From Photobacterium sp. TY1-4 (GTDB taxonomy: Bacteria; Pseudomonadota; Gammaproteobacteria; Enterobacterales; Vibrionaceae): 64,000 nt of DNA. The position numbers were made by a program, and so were the translations under genes. Shown here piece by piece: positions 61,409 through 64,000 of the stretch. Each line of letters begins with the position of its first letter. The stretch's first letter is position 1. Where the stretch lies: positions 1,054,001 to 1,118,000 of the forward strand of contig NZ_CP099735.1 in NCBI RefSeq assembly GCF_025398175.1. The letters run 5' to 3'. The notes under the pieces are model-generated. The model did no database searches, was not told the DNA's origin, and saw only the letters and a program-made list of their open reading frames with translations.

Positions 61409-62314
61409 ATGGCGCTGTCTATGCATACCAATATCGCATCGTTGATCACCCAGAACACGATGACTCAGAACTCCAACCTGCTGAACACCGCGATGGAGCG
61501 TTTGAGTACCGGTCTTCGCGTTAACTCTGCAGCCGATGACGCAGCCGGCCTGCAGGTGGCGAACCGTCTGGAAGCACAAACCCGCGGCATGACTGTGGCG
61601 ATGCGCAACGCCCAGGACGGCATCTCGATGATGCAAACGGCTGAAGGGGCAATGGATGAAGCTACTAACATCCTGTACCGCATGAACGACCTGGCGACAC
61701 AGTCTGCGAACGGCTCGGCAACGGATACAGACCGGGCTGCAATGGATGCTGAATATCAGGAACTGGGCAAAGAGCTGAAATCCATCATGGCGAACACCCA
61801 GTTCGGTGGCCAGAAACTGCTGAGCGGCGGTGGTTTTGGTGCCGGTGCGATTGATTTTCAAATTGGCGCCAGCTCTGCAGAAAAACTGAGTGTCGATGTT
61901 TCTGGAAACCTGGGTAAGGTTGCCACAGCATTTAACTCAGCGGCTGCCGGTGCTGTTGGCACAGCAACAACAGCAGGTGATCTGGGTAATATCATTGACC
62001 AGGCTAATGCCAAAACAGCCATGAATACCATCAATGTCCAGGCGGGTGGTACTGCTGGTGATCCATCACTGCTGGATCTGGTGGGTTCGGTCCGCTCTTC
62101 CCTGGGTGCCAACATTAACCGCCTGGAGCACACCATTACCAACCTGGGCAACATGGTTGAGAACACCACGGCAGCCAAAGGCCGGATCATGGATGCAGAC
62201 TTCGCGGTAGAATCTGCCAACATGACCAAGAACCAGATGCTGATGCAAGCCGGGAGCTCCGTGCTGGGTAAATCTGGCCAGCTATCCGGTATGGCGATGT
62301 CGCTGCTGCGCTAA
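61409..62314 (+). CDS. lafA: Lateral flagellin 1
   Basis: A 301-residue filament subunit with conserved N-terminal D0/D1 helices ([18 protein letters not shown] to about residue 140), a short variable middle (about 145-215) and conserved C-terminal D1/D0 helices ending [12 protein letters not shown]. The small size and absent D2/D3 domains fit lateral flagellins. An AGGAG site lies 8 bases upstream. The ends are almost identical to flagellin 2, with the variation concentrated in the middle. Confidence 0.95.
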   Translation: MALSMHTNIASLITQNTMTQNSNLLNTAMERLSTGLRVNSAADDAAGLQVANRLEAQTRGMTVAMRNAQDGISMMQTAEGAMDEATNILYRMNDLATQSANGSATDTDRAAMDAEYQELGKELKSIMANTQFGGQKLLSGGGFGAGAIDFQIGASSAEKLSVDVSGNLGKVATAFNSAAAGAVGTATTAGDLGNIIDQANAKTAMNTINVQAGGTAGDPSLLDLVGSVRSSLGANINRLEHTITNLGNMVENTTAAKGRIMDADFAVESANMTKNQMLMQAGSSVLGKSGQLSGMAMSLLR

Positions 62315-62616
62315 GCAGGCACTCCCCAAACCCGAAAGGCTGTCGGACAGGCAGCCGCGGCTACCTCAATCCCCGGGCCCTGTTCGGGGATTGTCGCAGA
62401 TTCAACTGCGAACCATCCGCGTATCATCGCAATTCCTCAATACTCACAAAATGGCAGGTGAAGACAGCACATAAGAGCACCACGAATCGGCAAACCCCAG
62501 CCGGACTTCTTCATCGTGCTTGTTCAATGCTGCACAGCCCACGGCAGAACCACTGCCTTCACACCGCCGTAAACATTCAAGCATGCCAACAAGTGAATAA
62601 AAAAATCATTTCTTCG
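62315..62616. other. Spacer after flagellin 1 with two hairpins
   Basis: GGCTGTCGGACAGGCAGCC follows the flagellin stop, and a hairpin AATCCCC / GGGGATT lies at 62369-62392. Neither has a T-run, in contrast to the strong terminator after flagellin 2, so some read-through is possible. No gene. Confidence 0.5.
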
Positions 62617-62645
62617 TTAATCTTTTTCCAATCCCTTCCGCCTTA
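62617..62645 (+). promoter_or_regulatory. Flagellin 2 promoter-like element
   Basis: TTAA, 17 bases, CCGCCTTA, at the same spacing as upstream of flagellins 1 and 3, about 50 bases before the start codon. Confidence 0.65.
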
Positions 62646-62695
62646 CTAAATCAAACCGAACATCTTCTGAAAATTGATAACACGAGGAGACCCCC

Positions 62696-63622
62696 ATGGC
62701 GCTGTCTATGCATACCAATATCGCATCGCTGATCACCCAGAACACGATGACCCAGAACTCCAATCTGCTGAACACAGCCATGGAGCGTTTGAGTACCGGC
62801 CTTCGCGTTAACTCTGCGGCCGATGACGCAGCCGGCCTTCAGGTGGCGAACCGTCTGGAAGCACAAACCCGTGGCATGTCAGTCGCCATGCGTAACGCCC
62901 AGGACGGTATCTCGATGATGCAAACCGCGGAAGGCGCGATGGATGAAGCAACCAACATCCTTTACCGCATGAACGATTTGGCGACACAGTCTGCGAACGG
63001 CTCAGCCACCGCGACCGACCGTACGGCATTGAACGCGGAATATCAGGAACTGGGTAAAGAGCTGCAATCGATCATGGCGAACACCCAGTTCGGTGGCCAG
63101 AAGCTGCTGAGCGGCGGTGGTTTCTCCGGTACGATTGATTTTCAAATCGGTGCCAGCTCTGCTGAAAAACTGAGTGTTGATGTTTCTGTAAATCTGGGCA
63201 AAGTGGATACAGGCTTTAAGTCAGCCGCAGCTGCTGCCAAAATTGATCCCGCTACAGGAAAATCTGATACCGCAGCAACAGCAGGTGATCTGGGAGATAT
63301 CCTGGATCAGGCCAATGCAAAAGTTGCCATGAATACCATCAATGTCCAGGCGGGCAGCACTGCCGGTGACCCATCACTGCTGGATCTGGTGGGTTCCGTC
63401 CGCTCTTCCCTGGGTGCCAATATTAACCGCCTGGAGCATACCATTACCAACCTGGGCAATATGGTTGAAAACACCACAGCTGCCAAAGGCCGGATCATGG
63501 ATGCGGATTTCGCGGTGGAATCTGCCAACATGACCAAGAACCAGATGCTGATGCAAGCCGGGAGTTCTGTGCTGAGCAAATCAGGCCAGCTATCCGGTAT
63601 GGCGATGTCACTGCTGCGCTAA
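62696..63622 (+). CDS. lafA: Lateral flagellin 2
   Basis: A 308-residue flagellin. The first ~150 and last ~105 residues are almost the same as in flagellin 1; the middle carries a seven-residue net insertion ([20 protein letters not shown]) and scattered changes. AGGAG ribosome-binding site, own promoter-like element and a strong terminator make it an independent unit. Confidence 0.95.
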   Translation: MALSMHTNIASLITQNTMTQNSNLLNTAMERLSTGLRVNSAADDAAGLQVANRLEAQTRGMSVAMRNAQDGISMMQTAEGAMDEATNILYRMNDLATQSANGSATATDRTALNAEYQELGKELQSIMANTQFGGQKLLSGGGFSGTIDFQIGASSAEKLSVDVSVNLGKVDTGFKSAAAAAKIDPATGKSDTAATAGDLGDILDQANAKVAMNTINVQAGSTAGDPSLLDLVGSVRSSLGANINRLEHTITNLGNMVENTTAAKGRIMDADFAVESANMTKNQMLMQAGSSVLSKSGQLSGMAMSLLR

Positions 63623-63676
63623 ACAGACACTCTCCAAACCAAAAAGGCTGCCGGACAGGCAGCCGCTGCTCCCTAC

Positions 63677-63704
63677 ATCCCCAACTCAGGTTGGGGATTT
63701 TTTT
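63677..63704 (+). terminator. Terminator of flagellin 2
   Basis: ATCCCCAAC / GTTGGGGAT with a TCAG loop and seven T residues. A GGCTGCCGGACAGGCAGCC hairpin precedes it, as after flagellin 1. Confidence 0.93.
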
Positions 63705-63746
63705 ATGCGCCTCACCGAGCGGTACATGGGCATTGGCCCGCTCTCC

Positions 63747-63809
63747 ACGCAATTACGCAATTACGCAATTACGCAATTACGCAATTACGCAATTACGCAA
63801 TTACGCAAT
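63747..63809. repeat. Tandem octamer repeat ACGCAATT, about 8 copies
   Basis: Sixty-three bases of exact head-to-tail ACGCAATT units (last copy one base short) between flagellins 2 and 3, about 60 bases upstream of the flagellin 3 promoter-like element. It is a classic slippage-prone repeat. Confidence 0.97.
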
Positions 63810-63869
63810 CAGGATAAATCCAAAAAAAAACATCAAGATAAAATTAATCAAAAAATACGGGCTCTGTAA

Positions 63870-63898
63870 TTAATGTTTTCTGAACTACATCCGCCTTA
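63870..63898 (+). promoter_or_regulatory. Flagellin 3 promoter-like element
   Basis: TTAA, 17 bases, CCGCCTTA. From here the leader is close to that of flagellin 1, with an identical 38-base stretch ending at the start codon. Confidence 0.65.
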
Positions 63899-63949
63899 TT
63901 CATGAGAACAGATAATCTTCTGAAAGATAAACAACGTAGGAGAACACCC

Positions 63950-64000
63950 ATGGCGCTGTCTATGCACACCAATATCGCATCGCTGATCACCCAGAACACG
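63950..64000 (+). CDS. lafA: Lateral flagellin 3 (5' end only, cut by window edge)
   Basis: The first 17 codons ([17 protein letters not shown]) are the same protein sequence as in flagellins 1 and 2. The ribosome-binding site and leader match those of flagellin 1. The gene continues beyond the window. Confidence 0.9.
   Translation, partial: MALSMHTNIASLITQNT

Noticed and set aside
1..64000. CRISPR array, rRNA operon or prophage
   Set aside because: No regularly spaced repeats with unique spacers, no rRNA sequence and no phage structural or integrase genes were seen.

Overview
The window looks like chromosomal DNA of a marine gammaproteobacterium of the Vibrionaceae, probably Photobacterium-like. 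The reasons are a lateral-type flagellar cluster in the Vibrio/Photobacterium order (motY-lafK-fliEFGHIJ divergent from fliMNPQR-flhBA, then tandem lateral flagellins), a GlyGly-CTERM surface protein, a DUF2058 protein, an IS903-group insertion sequence, and tRNA genes accompanied by decayed tRNA-plus-terminator units. The genus is an inference; nothing in the window fixes it.

Layout. 1-3.4 kb: a TonB-dependent receptor overlapping a calcium-binding-repeat surface protein with a GlyGly-CTERM tail. 3.4-15.9 kb: a patchy region with a tRNA-derived repeat, a 158-bp MITE-like element, a tandem universal stress protein, a small Cys-motif protein, a patatin lipoprotein, a complete IS903-type element with its 9-bp target duplication inside a broken gene, a large unknown lipoprotein, an acidic unknown protein, a Ca2+/Na+ antiporter, and remnants of an M24 peptidase and of a chemoreceptor. 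It ends at tRNA-Asp and tRNA-Ser. 16.0-23.0 kb: a LysR regulator divergent from a five-gene operon coding for a KamA-family radical-SAM aminomutase, PcaI/PcaJ-type CoA-transferase subunits, a class III aminotransferase and a PcaF-type thiolase. 23-36.2 kb: mostly minus-strand single enzymes (GNATs, Nudix, cupin, DinB, MazG-like, amidohydrolase, sulfurtransferase, MFS, nitrilase-family amidase), with a TetR / beta-ketoacyl synthase divergent pair. 36.2-46.1 kb: DUF2058 protein, NIT-domain chemoreceptor, a second tRNA-Ser with decayed tRNA units, Nudix, an M14 carboxypeptidase, a siderophore-type receptor with a Fur-box-like site, and a LysR regulator. 46.1-64 kb: the lateral flagellar cluster, ending inside a third flagellin gene.

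The most interesting system is the operon at 17.1-22.9 kb. Its order of activities reads as a pathway: alpha-amino acid to beta-amino acid (aminomutase), to beta-keto acid (aminotransferase), to beta-ketoacyl-CoA (CoA-transferase), to acetyl-CoA plus an acyl-CoA (thiolase). The last three proteins resemble 3-oxoadipate enzymes, and the aminomutase lacks the two Asp residues that hold lysine in lysine 2,3-aminomutase. My best hypothesis is degradation of 2-aminoadipate (or another acidic amino acid such as glutamate) through 3-aminoadipate and 3-oxoadipate to succinyl-CoA and acetyl-CoA.

The flagellar half is coherent: basal body, export gate, ATPase complex, switch, a sigma-54 activator and a T-ring protein, followed by at least three near-identical flagellin genes that share a promoter-like element. 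Unusual points are a short FliM without the N-terminal CheY-P docking peptide, the absence of fliO, and two short tandem repeats between the flagellar genes.
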